Assembly: GCA_013397115.1 (NCBI GenBank)
Contig: VWZW01006282.1
Coordinates: forward strand, 223,607 to 287,606
Reading direction: 5' to 3'
DNA: 64,000 nt
DNA from: Edolisoma coerulescens
Taxonomy: Eukaryota; Chordata; Aves; Passeriformes; Campephagidae
Position numbers and translations under genes: made by a program. Positions 24,501 to 35,190 of this stretch are shown here, in pieces; positions within the stretch are counted from its first letter, which is position 1, and every line of letters begins with the position of its first letter. Under the pieces are notes generated by a model. The model saw only the letters and a list, made by a program, of their open reading frames with translations. It was not told the DNA's origin and made no database searches.

Positions 24501-27500
24501 AAAAAGTGACATAACTTAGGTGTTGGCATATAAACACCCTTATTTGTCATACTGCTACATTAGAATTCAAAGAAAAAAATAATGAGATCAATTTATGCTT
24601 TTGCATTTGATTTACATTTTGCTCTTGTCTGCAGGCAGCAAAGTGGTCTGTTCTGAATTTCAGGCCATATTTTATGAATGGTACAAAATATTTAGGATTA
24701 AAAAAAAAATAAAAATTTGTTTTGCGAACATTTGGTTTTGACCTACAGATGTATGAGGGGAATATTTTAAAACACACTTCCTCCCCAAACCTCCAGTCCA
24801 ATTATTACAGTATCAATCAAGCTTGGAGGACTTGAGAAAAAAACCCCAAGAATTTGGGTAACAATAGACACAAAACCAACATCGCGCTGCCACCCTGTGG
24901 CTTGGAGATGAAACTTCTGCTGTGAAGGCTGGAGAAGGGATTACGTTTCATCTTAAACCTCTAATCAGATTAAAGAGCACTTCTGCACAAGGAGCCTCTG
25001 GCAGCTGTTGGAATTCAGTGCAAGTTTAAGAGAAATCGTACAGAACAGATCAGGACAGTACCTGGTGACACCATGGGGGTTCTGACGTGGCTGTGCAGGT
25101 TATCAAGGGGACACCTGCCCTTAAAACCTGTCTTTGTCAGGGAAAGAAGAAACAGAAAAACATCTGCATCTTACAGAACAAATGAGAAGGAGATAATGAT
25201 TTAAACTATTACACTTGAGTAAAACAATACAAGAAAATACAATTAAATAAATCCTAAAATTTTAAGTAAATCCTATAACCACAAAGAGTTCAAGCAATAA
25301 TAAGCTCTGCAAGAGAGAAGTAATCTAACATCTATCACAGGGTTTTAATGCAAATCACAACCATGAGAACTAAAACTTGTAATAAAAGTGTAAGGCATAA
25401 TAATTTGATTCCAGCTGGGTTTTTCCCCAGAGGAAGAAAACAAAATAACAAAAGCCCAGAATACACACCACCAGCAAATACTAAAGCTTGTGTTACAATT
25501 GTAGCAGTTCAAAATGCAATCAACTGTAAAAGGTATGGTATTTCAGTATCTGTCAATATAAAATATCTATACGAAAAAAGAAGAGTTATATATATATGTG
25601 TGTTAGTTATTAAAATATACAAGAGAGTGTGCGCTCACTTTCACCCTATTGCAATTTTAATAATGTAAAATAAAAAGTAATTTAGAATAATTTTCTTCCA
25701 ATTTTCTATCCACAAGAAGTATTTGTCTTTAAATTACATAGTTCCTACTTATTTTTTAAAGAATCATTTTCTGAGGCCTCTTGGCTACTTTTAATAGGTT
25801 AACCAATTTGCCTTACTAAAAACAATGTCCAAAGCTTTGCTACCTTCCCCTTCTGGGTAATGAAAAGCCCTAAAGAGAGTGGAGGAAAGAGCACCAGGCA
25901 ACTCAACACGGGGGTGCAGGTGGTGTTTCTCAGCCTTACCTGTCCTCATTTAAAAGCCTGCTGGGAGAAGGATGCTCTCTGGGAAGAGCCCCCCAGCATC
26001 CCTCTCCTTCCCCAAGCTGCCACACCCGAGGCTGTGCTGCAAAGTTGGGCTCTGGAGTCCCTGTGCTGCTGCAGCAGTTTTGTTCTGCACATAGATGAGT
26101 GCTGCTGTTGAGGGGGTTTGAGGTTTTCCTCCCTCTGCTTGGACAACCCCAGGCCTTCCTGCAGTAGCCTGGGATCTAAGCTTAGTCTGACAATTGATAG
26201 TAAACCACTGCAAGGAACAGAGGACAAAGCTTGACAGACACAGAACAAACTGTGGAGATACTCTATCCCAACTGGAGCTTCTCCAAGCACAGAGGGCTTC
26301 ATGTCCAGGTAGTCAGCACTCCTGGAACCCAGAAGGAAGTTAAAGGCAGCGCCCAGCAGCTTTTAGTTGCAGGATTTGCCATGATGAAACAGTATCACAC
26401 CTAACCAAAAGTTACAATGCAGCACTATATGCAAGTTTGTACACATACTCCAGACGTGGGAGCTAATGACAGGTAAGTTTTGCTGGGATTCAATTTTTTA
26501 ATCCAGTTTGATCCTGTCAAAACCTAAAGCCATCACTATGACTAGTAGGGAGCATGGTGAAAGAGAGAAATATTTATTCCTTGCACAGTGCTGGCATTTG
26601 CTGCTGTCTAATTAATCCACCCAGAGGCCGGTTGTGTGTTTCCAAAAGAACCAGGCCAAACAAACCTGGGGACAAAGACACTGTTTCCATTTCTACTTCT
26701 TGGCTGCACCTCTTCAAAGAAAGATTCACAAGATTTAAGCCCTTTGCAGATTGCTGCCACTTCTGAGCGTCACAGCTGATGGCAGCAAATGCAGCACAGA
26801 AGCAAAGCAAAAATGTCTTACCCATATTCATAGGGAAAAAAAGGATATTGTCATTCACTCTCACCTGCATAATTTGGGGTTTATGCCCTGTCCTGAGATA
26901 AAATACAACTGCACCTAGTTATCACCTGTTCAGAAAGGATTACCAAAAAAAGCCTATGAATTGGCTACAAGTCAGGGCCCAAATGTGTAGGACACTAAAA
27001 CAAAAGGAGGGGAAGAGGCTGAGGTGCTGGCTATATTAAACAAAAGACACATCAATCACAGAATGGAGAGCTAATACTTATTTATTTTTATTTTTCACGT
27101 TGTCTGGATCACCTGTAGAAGGGCTCACTTTCCTCTTGGAAAAAAAGCAGACTTCTGGCCTGGACTGCAAAATATTTGGGAATTACTATCTGCACAGGAC
27201 AAATGCTATTGAAGGAAACAACTCAAGTGTATTTGTTCTTTTCACTGAGCTTTTTTACAATATTGTGAGTTTGTTCTAATACGCTCTGGAGATACTGGAG
27301 AGTGCTGCAGACATTTACCACCTTAGGCTGTCCTTAAGTATCTGGTGTCTATGAAACCACACATTTCTAGAATTCACTCACATATTAGTCTTAAAAGAAA
27401 TTGTTTTATCCTGATCAGATCAGCTGACTTCCTTTTAGACATAAAGGTCTGCTCTTTGAGACATATGTCACCAGTAATAATATACAGGCCTCAGAAGTTT

Positions 27501-28954
27501 CTCACCCATCTGTAAAATCATTACTGCAGAATATTTTTACCCACCAATATGCTGGTTCCTCAGGGGACCTCCTTCCCTTGGAACAGCAGGCAAACTTTGA
27601 TTTTTGACACTTTGCACTGAGTAGGAGGGGGGAAATACGCAATAACAACAGAAAAGGACAGTATTAAACCCAATTTCCTGCTCAGTTAATAAATCAGAAA
27701 ATTTCTCTGGCTCTCCTTTACAGTCCTAGGGGTACCCTATATGTTGTATTGCAACGTTATTACAGCTCAGTGACCAGTGGCAACAGACAAGCCCTTGTGA
27801 GTAGGAGGTAATTAGGCAAAAAGAAAAATCTTTGTACCTCTCACCCAAAGATTTTTCCCTTCACACAGGTTTGGGTTTTTTTCTGTAGGCATTTTAAAGA
27901 TTTACAAACAGCACCCAGTCTTACACCTCCCATTGTTTATCTGAGAACTGCAGGACTAGAAAAAGAACTTTTCCTGAATATTTGAGTCTTTTGGTAGACA
28001 CAGGCAGTTTTCTCACCTTCTGAAGGCAGAGAAACAGATGTGGTAACCACTAAACCCCATTTCTTACATGTATGAAGCACCACTCCCTGCAAGAGTTGCC
28101 CACACTGGTCTGTGCTCCTCCTGCCCTGCTCCTCCCAGCCTCTAACCTTCTCCCAGCCCTCCTGCTTTTCTTCTCCCAGCTCTTCATGCCACAGTGGGTA
28201 TCTATCCTAATGCACAACCATCCTTCAAGCAGCTAGAGGATAACAAATAAGAACATTAAGCCATGAAATCCGTGTCATTGTTTACAGAGGACAGCTTTCT
28301 ATGAAACACAGCACTGACTAAATGAGCCAAAAACCCGTTTCTATCAGCTAGTTTGAAACACAAATCATTTGTAAACAACATGTCTCATCTCTTCCAGAGC
28401 CTAGAAGCAAAACATTATTTTCAGTCTCTCACCCTCAGGAGAGAGTAAGAAAAGCAGACACATACTTAAAGGTTTCATTTTGAAAAATATGCTTGACTGA
28501 AAAACACTTTTGTTCACTGCTTAAAGCTTCAAATGAAACAAAGCCAAGTTTTAAAACTCCTTCCTAAAACTAACATCTAAATGCAATAAGCCACAGGTTC
28601 TTCCCACCCATAAAACTCAGCTTTGTGGTTTAAAATGATTGCCACAGGAGCAACATTTTTATCTGCCCGGCGATACCTGACAGCTGGGAACTGCACCAGA
28701 GATCTGCCACCATCCTGACTTCATCTATTAGAGCTTTGAAAAGATAGATAATGCTGTAGAATTCCTGCACAATCTGACTAATTCTTTCACTACTCACCTG
28801 ACTTGAGACTTTTTTTTGTTTGTTACAGGGCTGAAGGTAAGAGACATTTCACAGTTGCTCAAAATGAAGACTGCAGTAAGAACCAGTAAAGTCTCCCACT
28901 TTAACTGGCTCCAAAACATGCAGAACAGGGAAACCAACCAGACCCATCAGCCCA

Positions 28955-28996
28955 TCTAGGCTGGCACAGATGGCCAGTCTAGGCTGGCACAGATGG
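28955..28996. repeat. Two-copy 23-bp tandem repeat
   Basis: TCTAGGCTGGCACAGATGG occurs at 28955 and again at 28978 with a CCAG spacer (period 23). The second copy is partial at 19 matching bases. Confidence 0.85.
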
Positions 28997-30384
28997 TTGC
29001 GAGTGAAGTGACACCCCTCAGGAAACCCTGAAGGGCACAAATGCTTTTAAAGTGTTTCTGCATGGTTATACAAAGCGCTGCACAGGCTAGAAAGGATGTC
29101 ATCCTGCATTTCACTGTGGCTGATACACCCAAAGCCATGCCAGTGCTGCTATGAAGAAGTGCTGCCCTTCAGCAACAGCCACCCCCACCCTTTGCTAGAG
29201 CATTTACCACTCTCTTTGGGTAGCTGCAGTATTCTGACATGCCAATACCCAGAACGCCTCCAACAGAATGTCAAATAAAGGTGTCCCCAGGAGGGAGAAG
29301 TCAGGCTCTCAACTTGCACTGCAAGGGCCTTTCCATCTCTTCAAACAGAAATGGCTAAAATGGAGGGAAACAGGTAAAACAAGGGTACTCCACCCAAAAC
29401 ACACTAATCACAGTTGAGAAGACTGGGAAGCATGAGAGGCAGGTTTTGCTTCAGGAATTCAAGGCAAAGAACTTGAGAAACAGACCATTAGCTGCGTCAC
29501 AAGGATTTCTTTTTTTGTGTGTGTCAAATCTATTCCTTTTATCCCACAGTCTGAAATCAGCCACTCAAATCAGCATTTTCCTGAGGCAAAGACCACTGCA
29601 GTTTTCTCTTAGGCATAGTTGGTTTGCCAGATGAAAAGTCTTTTTTTTACGAAACATAGCAAAATCAATAAAAGAAAACTACTTTGAGGGGCTGTCCAGT
29701 AGTACTTTACTTCACTCCTACAGCACAAACAATACTAAGCCTCTGCAGTGATTTGAAAGGAAAATGAGGAGTGAGCTGGTTTATGGAGAGGTATCCCCAA
29801 GTGCTGACCATTTTTCAGACCACTTTGTGAGCTGTTTCTGAGTGGGTATTCAGGACAATATGAAGTTTACACTGTAGATGATCAACTCATAGTTGCTTTC
29901 CAAGAAAGGCCTTTCCGTGAAGGCACTGGAAAATTTACTAATGAGAAAAACCCTTCTGCTCCAAGCTTGGTGTGCTCTTGCTCTTTCTATCAAAGTTACC
30001 ATAGAAAGATTAAAACCATTCAAGCTGTCAGTAATCACAAATTGTGATACCTTAAAAAAATTTAACCAGAATCAGAAAATTCTCTTATTTGGAAAAGCCT
30101 TCAGGCCTGGCTGATTTTCCTAGTTAGCTCAGAAAGCAAATGTTGTGTGTCCAGAATGGATTCACACTCACCTGAAAGCACAGAAGGAGCAACTGATTTC
30201 TATTCTGATCCCACAAAAGTATGTCCTAACATGACCAACACATGGAGAGAATATTCTGAATCCTGTATCACATCAGGAGCACCAGGTAAGAGCATAGAGC
30301 AGTCCCTTCCACACAGGCATATCACAACTAGGGAAAAGGAAAAAGTTGACTCAAAATAATCTAAAAAGCTTTAAAATATAAATG

Positions 30385-30390
30385 TTTATT
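30385..30390 (-). terminator. SIVA1: SIVA1 poly(A) signal AATAAA
   Basis: On the minus strand AATAAA lies about 155 nt after the SIVA1 stop, giving a compact 3'UTR. No other AATAAA is closer to the stop. Confidence 0.65.
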
Positions 30391-30542
30391 TAGCTACAAT
30401 ATTAAAAAGTCCAATATGAAGATATAAAACATAGAAATTCCATAACTAATTCACATGCTAAAAGGATTAATTGATCTGCTGTAAGGAGAAGACTTCATGA
30501 AATTCATGGACGTTTTTGCCACAAGGGTTATTTCATCAAGTT

Positions 30543-30600
30543 TCAGACTTGAAATATTGAACAACCATTGCAGAGAACTTGCTCTCCCACATCACCATAA
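30543..30600 (-). CDS. SIVA1: SIVA1 exon 4 (terminal coding)
   Basis: The acceptor CCCCCTAG follows a long T tract. With the split aspartate from exon 3 the exon encodes DYGDVGEQVLCNGCSIFQV and TGA, matching the human C-terminus pattern EKVLCTSCAMF. The coding part is 58 nt. Confidence 0.93.
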
Positions 30601-32262
30601 CTAGGGGGAAAAAAAAAAAACAAAACCAGAAGAAATAAAGTCAGTGTGCCTACTGTTTCTGGAACATAACAATGGCATACTATTCCATTATCAACTGCAA
30701 CCACGGGACTCCCACACAGCACACTCAGTATTTCTTTGTATCACAGAATTGTTAACAATGAGGGCAAAAAATTAAGATTATTCCTTGGGAGTGCATGCAT
30801 TCAGCTCTGGCCAGCATGCTATATTGCTGGTGGGAAAGCAAGAGAAATTTTTGCCTCCTACAGCATTTAAATAAGAAGCTAAACTAGACTTGCACTAAGG
30901 TTCGTTCATTAGACTGCTTCACACAGGGATCTTGGTTCACATGTTTCAGACAGTTTTACTGCTGCTAAAGCATGGGAAGAGTTTAAGCTCTTTACATGTA
31001 TGAGCTAGATATCTGCTGCATCCAACTATTAGGACACGTGCAATTAAAACAAGCTTCAAAACTCGAAAGGCACTTACTCAATAGTGGAGCACAAAGAGCA
31101 GGTAACCGCGTTACAGCAGCTGCAGAGCCTGCTGCAGTTCTGGCAGACGAACCGGTCACACTGCGCACACGCGTCCTTCACCTCGGCCGTTCTCACGCAG
31201 GACGAGCAGGCTCTGGACGCTCCCACGGGCGGAACTGCTTGGCAAAGACACGGTAAAGAGTGGATGAGCTTTACAGCAAGGCAGAGAAAGCAGCTGGGAG
31301 TCCCAGGAGCTGCAGAGCGCGGCGCGTCCGCGCACAGCTACAGGCGGCAGCGCTTCGCAGGTCGCTCGGGCAGGCAAAGGGACAGGGAGCGCCTCTTGGA
31401 ACTTTCTTGGTTGTTCCTCTTCTCAGCGGCAAGACGCTAAGGGATTTTAAAGCAGAACATACACGCGGCAGTTCCGAAATCCGTCAGCTCAAATCTAACA
31501 CTTCCTTTAAGGAAAGTCAATAGAGAAGAACTACACAGCGCACCTACACATCGTAGTACAGAGCTCGAAGCGGAGGGGCAGCACTGATCTCTGTGGTGAC
31601 CAGNTCGCCCCGCACGCCGCGGCTCAGCTCCCGCAGCCCCACGCGGGTCTTCAGCTGGAGCGGGGCCGCGTCCCCGAAGGGGCAGGAGCGCTTCGGCATG
31701 GCCGGGCCGACCCGCGCCCGTCCCGCCCCGCGCCGCGTCACGGCCGCGCCGCCGCCGCCTNTGGCACTGCAACAGGCTCCCCAGGAAAGCGATCACAGCC
31801 CCAACCCTGCCAGACTTTAAGAATCATTCCGACAACGCTCCCAGGCTCATGGTGGGAACACCGGGGGTGTCCTGGGCGGGACAGGAGTTGCACTTCCACG
31901 GGTCCCTTCCAGCTCGGGGTATTGCGCGGTTCGGTGGCACACCGCGGGCACTCACCCCTGTCCGCGGGCCGCCGCCGCAGTCTCCCGTCGTGGCCGATGA
32001 GGAGCTGCCCGCTCCAGCGGGGCCCCTCGCCCTGCGCCTCCCCGGCCGGCCCCGGCTCTGCCGGCCGGGCAGCGGCCGCCGCGCCCTCCATGTACGCCTG
32101 GGCGCCCCTGAAGAGCAGCCGCCGGGTCCTCTCTGCGGCGGGAGAGGAGAGCAGAGTTAGGGGCGGGCTCCCCACGGCCGCGGGCCGGCGGGCACATCCC
32201 CCCGGCGGGGCGGCCGGCCCGGCGCGCCCCCGTCCGCGCCCCGCTCACCGAACACCTCCCGC
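30543..32262 (-). CDS. SIVA1: SIVA1, apoptosis regulatory protein Siva (first exon split by assembly)
   Basis: Exons 2-4 are 31956-32132, 31078-31234 and 30543-30600. Exon 1 is in two pieces: its start at 31605-31699 and its 3' end at 32249-32262. The predicted protein is about 169 aa against 175 in human. It begins MPKRSCPFGDAAPLQLKTRV and continues REVF, then RLLFRGAQAYME, LLIGHDGRL and a cysteine-rich zinc-binding-like C-terminus (CSSC, CAQC, CQNC, CSCC, CSLC, VLCNGC). Siva is a small pro-apoptotic adaptor, first found as a CD27-binding protein, and a p53 and E2F1 target. Splice phases agree at every junction. The N-terminal piece lies downstream of exon 2 on this strand, which is not a functional order; single Ns flank it, so a misplaced contig is more likely than a pseudogene. 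In human, SIVA1 lies between ADSS1 and AKT1, as here. Confidence 0.93.
30601..31077 (-). other. SIVA1: SIVA1 intron 3
   Basis: This is a 477 bp intron from GTAAGT to a T-rich tract and CCCCCTAG. It is AT-rich, in contrast to the 5' half of the gene. Nothing else is seen. Confidence 0.88.
31078..31234 (-). CDS. SIVA1: SIVA1 exon 3 (cysteine-rich region)
   Basis: The exon is 157 nt between GCCAAGCAG and ATTGA|GTAAGT. It encodes VPPVGASRACSSCVRTAEVK, then CAQC, CQNC, CSCC and CSLC pairs. The dense Cys pairs match the Siva zinc-binding C-terminal region. Confidence 0.94.
31604..31604. other. Assembly gap (single N) inside SIVA1 exon 1
   Basis: The N follows the codon fragment GA of SIVA1 exon 1 on the minus strand. 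It marks the left edge of the displaced block. Confidence 0.9.
31605..31699 (-). CDS. SIVA1: SIVA1 exon 1, 5' piece (displaced)
   Basis: The start ATG is at 31697-31699 (minus strand) in a GC-rich context, and the piece encodes MPKRSCPFGDAAPLQLKTRV, then GLRELSRGVRG. It runs into the N at 31604 in the middle of a GAN codon. An in-frame upstream ATG at 31739-31741 exists, but the family starts at MPKRSCPF. The 156-bp block 31605-31760 has an N on each side and falls inside what should be intron 2. Confidence 0.92.
31761..31761. other. Assembly gap (single N) right of the displaced block
   Basis: The N follows a GCC-repeat-rich stretch (GCCGCCGCC) and marks the right edge of the block holding the SIVA1 start codon. 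Confidence 0.9.
31840..31932 (+). mobile_element. Diverged CR1 3' end
   Basis: The tract ACGGGTCCCTTCCAGCTCGG followed by GGTATT resembles the CR1 3' terminal block in + orientation. It is short and diverged and lies in SIVA1 intron 2. Confidence 0.6.
31956..32132 (-). CDS. SIVA1: SIVA1 exon 2
   Basis: The exon is 177 nt between CGCCGCAG and GACAGGG|GTGAGT. It encodes ERTRRLLFRGAQAYMEG, then an Ala/Pro/Gly-rich linker and GQLLIGHDGRL, aligning with the KRLLFLGAQAY and QMLIGPDGRL blocks of human Siva. It is strongly GC-rich. Confidence 0.93.
32249..32262 (-). CDS. SIVA1: SIVA1 exon 1, 3' piece
   Basis: Fourteen bases encode the end of exon 1 (REVF plus one base) before a TTCG|GTGAGC donor. 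The block starts right after the N at 32263. Its phase joins exon 2 exactly, restoring the conserved REVFE followed by RLLF. By comparison with human Siva about nine bases are missing between this and the 5' piece. Confidence 0.85.
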
Positions 32263-32263
32263 N
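32263..32263. other. Assembly gap (single N) that interrupts SIVA1 exon 1
   Basis: The N lies right after the 14-bp 3' piece of exon 1. The displaced block would fit here in orientation and reading frame. Confidence 0.9.
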
Positions 32264-32363
32264 ACCGCCCCTCAGGCGTCACCTCCGTGCGCCCGGAGCG
32301 GCCAGTGCGGAGCCGGCGGCGCAAAGCGAAACCAGCCCTGGGACTCGGCTTTGTCAATAAACC

Positions 32364-33270
32364 CGGAATCACGGAACATGCTGAGTTGGAAAGGACCCAC
32401 GAGGATCATCGAGTCCAACTCTTAGCCCTGCACAGGACACTCCAAGACTCGCACCGTGTGCCTGAGAGCATTGTCCAAACGCTTCTTGAACTCTGTCAGG
32501 GGTGGGGCTGTGACCGCTTCCCTCTTCCAGAGCTCGACCGCCCTCTGGGTGAAGAACCTTTTCCTAAACCTCCCCTGCCTCAGCTTCCGCCCATTCTCTC
32601 ACGTCCTGTCGCTGGTCACCAGAGAACAGATCAGTGTCTGCCCCTCCTCTGCCCCTCACGAGGAAGTTGGAGTTGCAGAGAGGTCTCCCCTCAGTCTCCT
32701 CCAGGCTGAACAGAATAAGTGCCCTCAGCTACTCCTCATACGGCTTCCGCACCAGACCCTTCACCACGCTCGTGGCCCCCCTTTGGAAGCCCTCTCACAG
32801 CTTTGTATCTTTTTTATTTTGTGGCACCCAAAACTGCCCCCGGCACTCGAGGTGAGGCCGCCCCAGTGCAGAGCAGAGCAGGACAATCCCCTCCCTTGCC
32901 TGGCTGGCGATGCTGTGCCTGATGCCCCCAGGACAGGGATGTCCCTCCTGGCTGCCAGGGCACTGCTGGCTCATGTTCAGCTTGCGGTCGACCAGGAACC
33001 CCAGGCCCCTTTCCCAGTTCCCCAGTCTGTCTCTACATCCAGGGTTGCCCTGTTCCAAGTGCAGAAACCGGCACTTGTCCTTTTCAAACTTCATGCAGTC
33101 AGTGATTGCCCACCCCTCTAATTTGTTGAGGTCTTTCTGCAAGGCCTCTGCCTTCCAGGGAAGGAACAGCTCCTCCCAGTTTTGTTTTATCTGTAAACTT
33201 ACTTAGTACCCTTTCCAGTCCTGCATCCAAATAGTTTATGTGAACCCTCATTTCCCTTCGAAACAGGGCC
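32364..33270 (-). mobile_element. CR1 LINE, about 0.9 kb, with ORF2 C-terminal remnant
   Basis: The element is in minus orientation with its 3' end at the left (GGAATCACGGAACATGCTGA, GTTGGAAAGGACCCACGAGG). On the minus strand 32795-33142 reads as the CR1 ORF2 C-terminal region (QKDLNKLEGWA, MSQQC, LGRPHLE, FWVPQNKKD). It is 5'-truncated and no longer coding for an intact reverse transcriptase. The left edge sits about 100 bp from the end of the SIVA1 CpG island; the right edge is approximate. Confidence 0.9.
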
Positions 33271-33988
33271 CTGCGTTACGCTGGGCTCACGGAGCATTTT
33301 GTGCAGCCTAAACCCCCTGCCCAGGTTTGGGCTGTCTGAATGCTGTGGAACCAACAAAAATGTGCACAAGCACGAGAATTCACTTTTTAAACCACCGAGG
33401 AGGCTGGAGAACACCTGTCTGGCCAGGGGGCTCTGGTGGGCTCCTCAGCACCAGCCAACATCAGGAGTGGGTTCACCACTTGTGGGCACAGTTGGTTTTT
33501 GGAGACTGACACCCAGTTTCAGCTACATCTGGAGTTCCCTGACGCCTTCTGCTGTGAAAGGGAATTACTGCAATTAATTTGCTATTTACAGGTGGGCTCT
33601 ATAGCAGCCCAGGTGTGGTTTCATGGCTTAAAAGCCTCAGATGCCATTCCAAGTGGCAGCCAGTCTGGTTACTATGTGTATTTTGAAAATACATTGTTTT
33701 CCTCAGGGCAAACAAGTTTAAAACTGGTGTTGGAGTTCGGGTGCTATGTTTTGCATCACTTCAAGGAGGTGATCTGTCAAGAGAGTTTTATTTCTTCCAG
33801 AGAGGTCTCTGACTTCAAAACTTTCTCTGTATGTACTGTGGGATTCTGGACAGAATCACAACCAAGTACAGGAGTGATTTTTCTATGAATGAACTTGCAG
33901 TCTGCTAAGAGTGAAGGACTTATTCATAGTTTCTTTGTTTTGTTCTGGTCAAAAACAAGCTATCGAGTAAAGATGTACATTTCTTCCT

Positions 33989-34026
33989 GAAACAAAGAAA
34001 CAAACAAAGAAACAAACAAAGAAACA
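33989..34026. repeat. Simple repeat, GAAACAAACAAA-type units
   Basis: About three units of 8-12 bp, variants of GAAACAAACAAA, run in tandem. This is an A-rich microsatellite-like tract. Confidence 0.85.
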
Positions 34027-34347
34027 ACACCTCTAAAGACCAAAAACCAAACAATAACAACCTCCCCAAAAATTAGTGACGGTATCAGTATTTTTTTAAA
34101 GGCTTTCTTTCATTTAGAAACTCATAAAAACTTCAATGTACAATTTCAATACTAGCACAAGATTTAGAATGGCAGTCATTTATACGAAAATACAATTATG
34201 CAAGACATACAACATAGATCAGTGTGTTGAAAATGGGCCACAATACCTGATGGACTAACTCTGGTCTGGTTTCATTGCTCGAGTTCTTCCAAAACTATTG
34301 AGACACCAAGAACAGTAGTACTGAGCACAGTGTCTAACTGTGGCTGT

Positions 34348-34465
34348 AGAATCATGGGATATCCTGAGTTGGAAGGGACCCACAAGGATCATTAAGCTCT
34401 GTATCCTGGCTCTGCCCAGCACAGCCCTAAAAATCACCAATGCCTGAGAGCATTGTCCAAACACC
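34348..34465 (-). mobile_element. CR1 fragment (3' end)
   Basis: AGAATCATGGGATATCCTGA and GTTGGAAGGGACCCACAAGG, then CCTGAGAGCATTGTCCAAAC, match the same block of the larger CR1 at 32364. It is a minus-oriented, 5'-truncated copy. Confidence 0.88.
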
Positions 34466-35127
34466 AAAATGATGAGAGTGAGTTGCTGAACTGCTAATAG
34501 TTTGCAGGTACAACCACTCTGATTTCATAGAGGTTCATGTGATTTTTTTTTCCTGTAGAGCTGATCAGCCCAGCCTTCTGGTCTGTGGAGCGGAAGCCAT
34601 GGTTGTAATTCACAGCAATTCCCAAAAATCCCTTTTGAGCTCCAAAATCTTACTCCTGCCACTTGTTCTTTATCTGTAAGGATTTCTGCTTTGGCTTTTT
34701 CTGCACATACTTGCAAATGCATGCTTAAGGATGTTTAGCAGACTTTTCCAATTGCATTTTGAAAACTCGTGGCCTTTTCTTTCTGTCTAAGGAAACTACT
34801 TCTTAAATATTTGTTAGCTATACACTCTGAGGTTCCTGAAGTTCTCTGGGGAATACTGGTTAATCAGAATGTAATTCCAGTTGGAAAGAGCCCTGTCAGG
34901 ATAGAGGACAGCAGATCACACGTGTTTCATTAACGTGGCATGGGATAAACGTGGGTGGAGCTCAGCTGTCTGAGAACTGGATGAAATACGAAGAAAGAAC
35001 TAAAAGCACTATTCCACTTGTGGGGAAGGAGTGCTCTGAAACACTCATCTCAAATACAAAGTGGATTTGAAAGGGAGCAGCTGATGCTGCTGGTGCTGTC
35101 ACTGAAGAGTAAATTTAAGGGCACTTT

Positions 35128-35190
35128 CACAGAATCACAGAACATTCTGAGTTGGAAGGGAATCACAAGGATCACCAAGTCCCACTTTCC
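35128..35190 (-). mobile_element. Short CR1 3' end
   Basis: CACAGAATCACAGAACATTC then GAGTTGGAAGGGAATCACAA is the minus-strand CR1 terminus. Only about 60 bp remain. Confidence 0.82.

Larger units (their letters stand above)
14541..30384. other. Intergenic region between convergent AKT1 and SIVA1
   Basis: About 15.8 kb lies between the two facing 3' ends. I find no exon set with consistent splice sites and protein similarity on either strand. It holds CR1 fragments (18210-18275, 21348-21513), two exact short tandem duplications (16074-16119, 28955-28996), a C-run beside an N at 16628 and a CpG-richer patch at 17330-17490. The 188-codon ORF at 19182-19748 has no recognisable domain and is probably chance. 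Confidence 0.7.
31235..31955 (-). other. SIVA1: SIVA1 intron 2 containing the displaced exon 1 block
   Basis: The interval spans exon 2 donor GTGAGT to exon 3 acceptor CAG. It includes a short CR1 end (31840-31932) and the N-flanked block 31605-31760 that carries the exon 1 start. Without that block the intron would be about 565 bp. Confidence 0.8.
31590..32340. promoter_or_regulatory. SIVA1: CpG-island promoter region of SIVA1
   Basis: This stretch is dense in CpG and GC compared with AT-rich flanks, and covers exon 1 pieces, intron 1 and exon 2. CCCGCCCC boxes (Sp1-type) occur in the 5' block near 31725-31735. No TATA box is evident. It is a typical housekeeping CpG-island promoter, but three assembly Ns fall in or at its edges, so exact promoter geometry is unreliable. 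Confidence 0.7.

Noticed and set aside
30543..32262. SIVA1 as a decayed pseudogene because of its scrambled exon order
   Set aside because: Exons 2-4 have intact frames, GT-AG sites and all conserved cysteines; the scramble coincides with Ns, so an assembly fault is more likely.
31849..32425. + strand ORFs of 103 and 167 codons
   Set aside because: They are antisense shadows of SIVA1 exon 2 and its CpG island.
32456..33121. 221-codon + strand ORF with proline-rich sequence
   Set aside because: It is the antisense of the minus-strand CR1 element at 32364-33270, not a gene.
33436..33888. 150-codon ORF upstream of SIVA1
   Set aside because: No known domain or repeat of family features, no supporting splice or promoter signal; likely chance.
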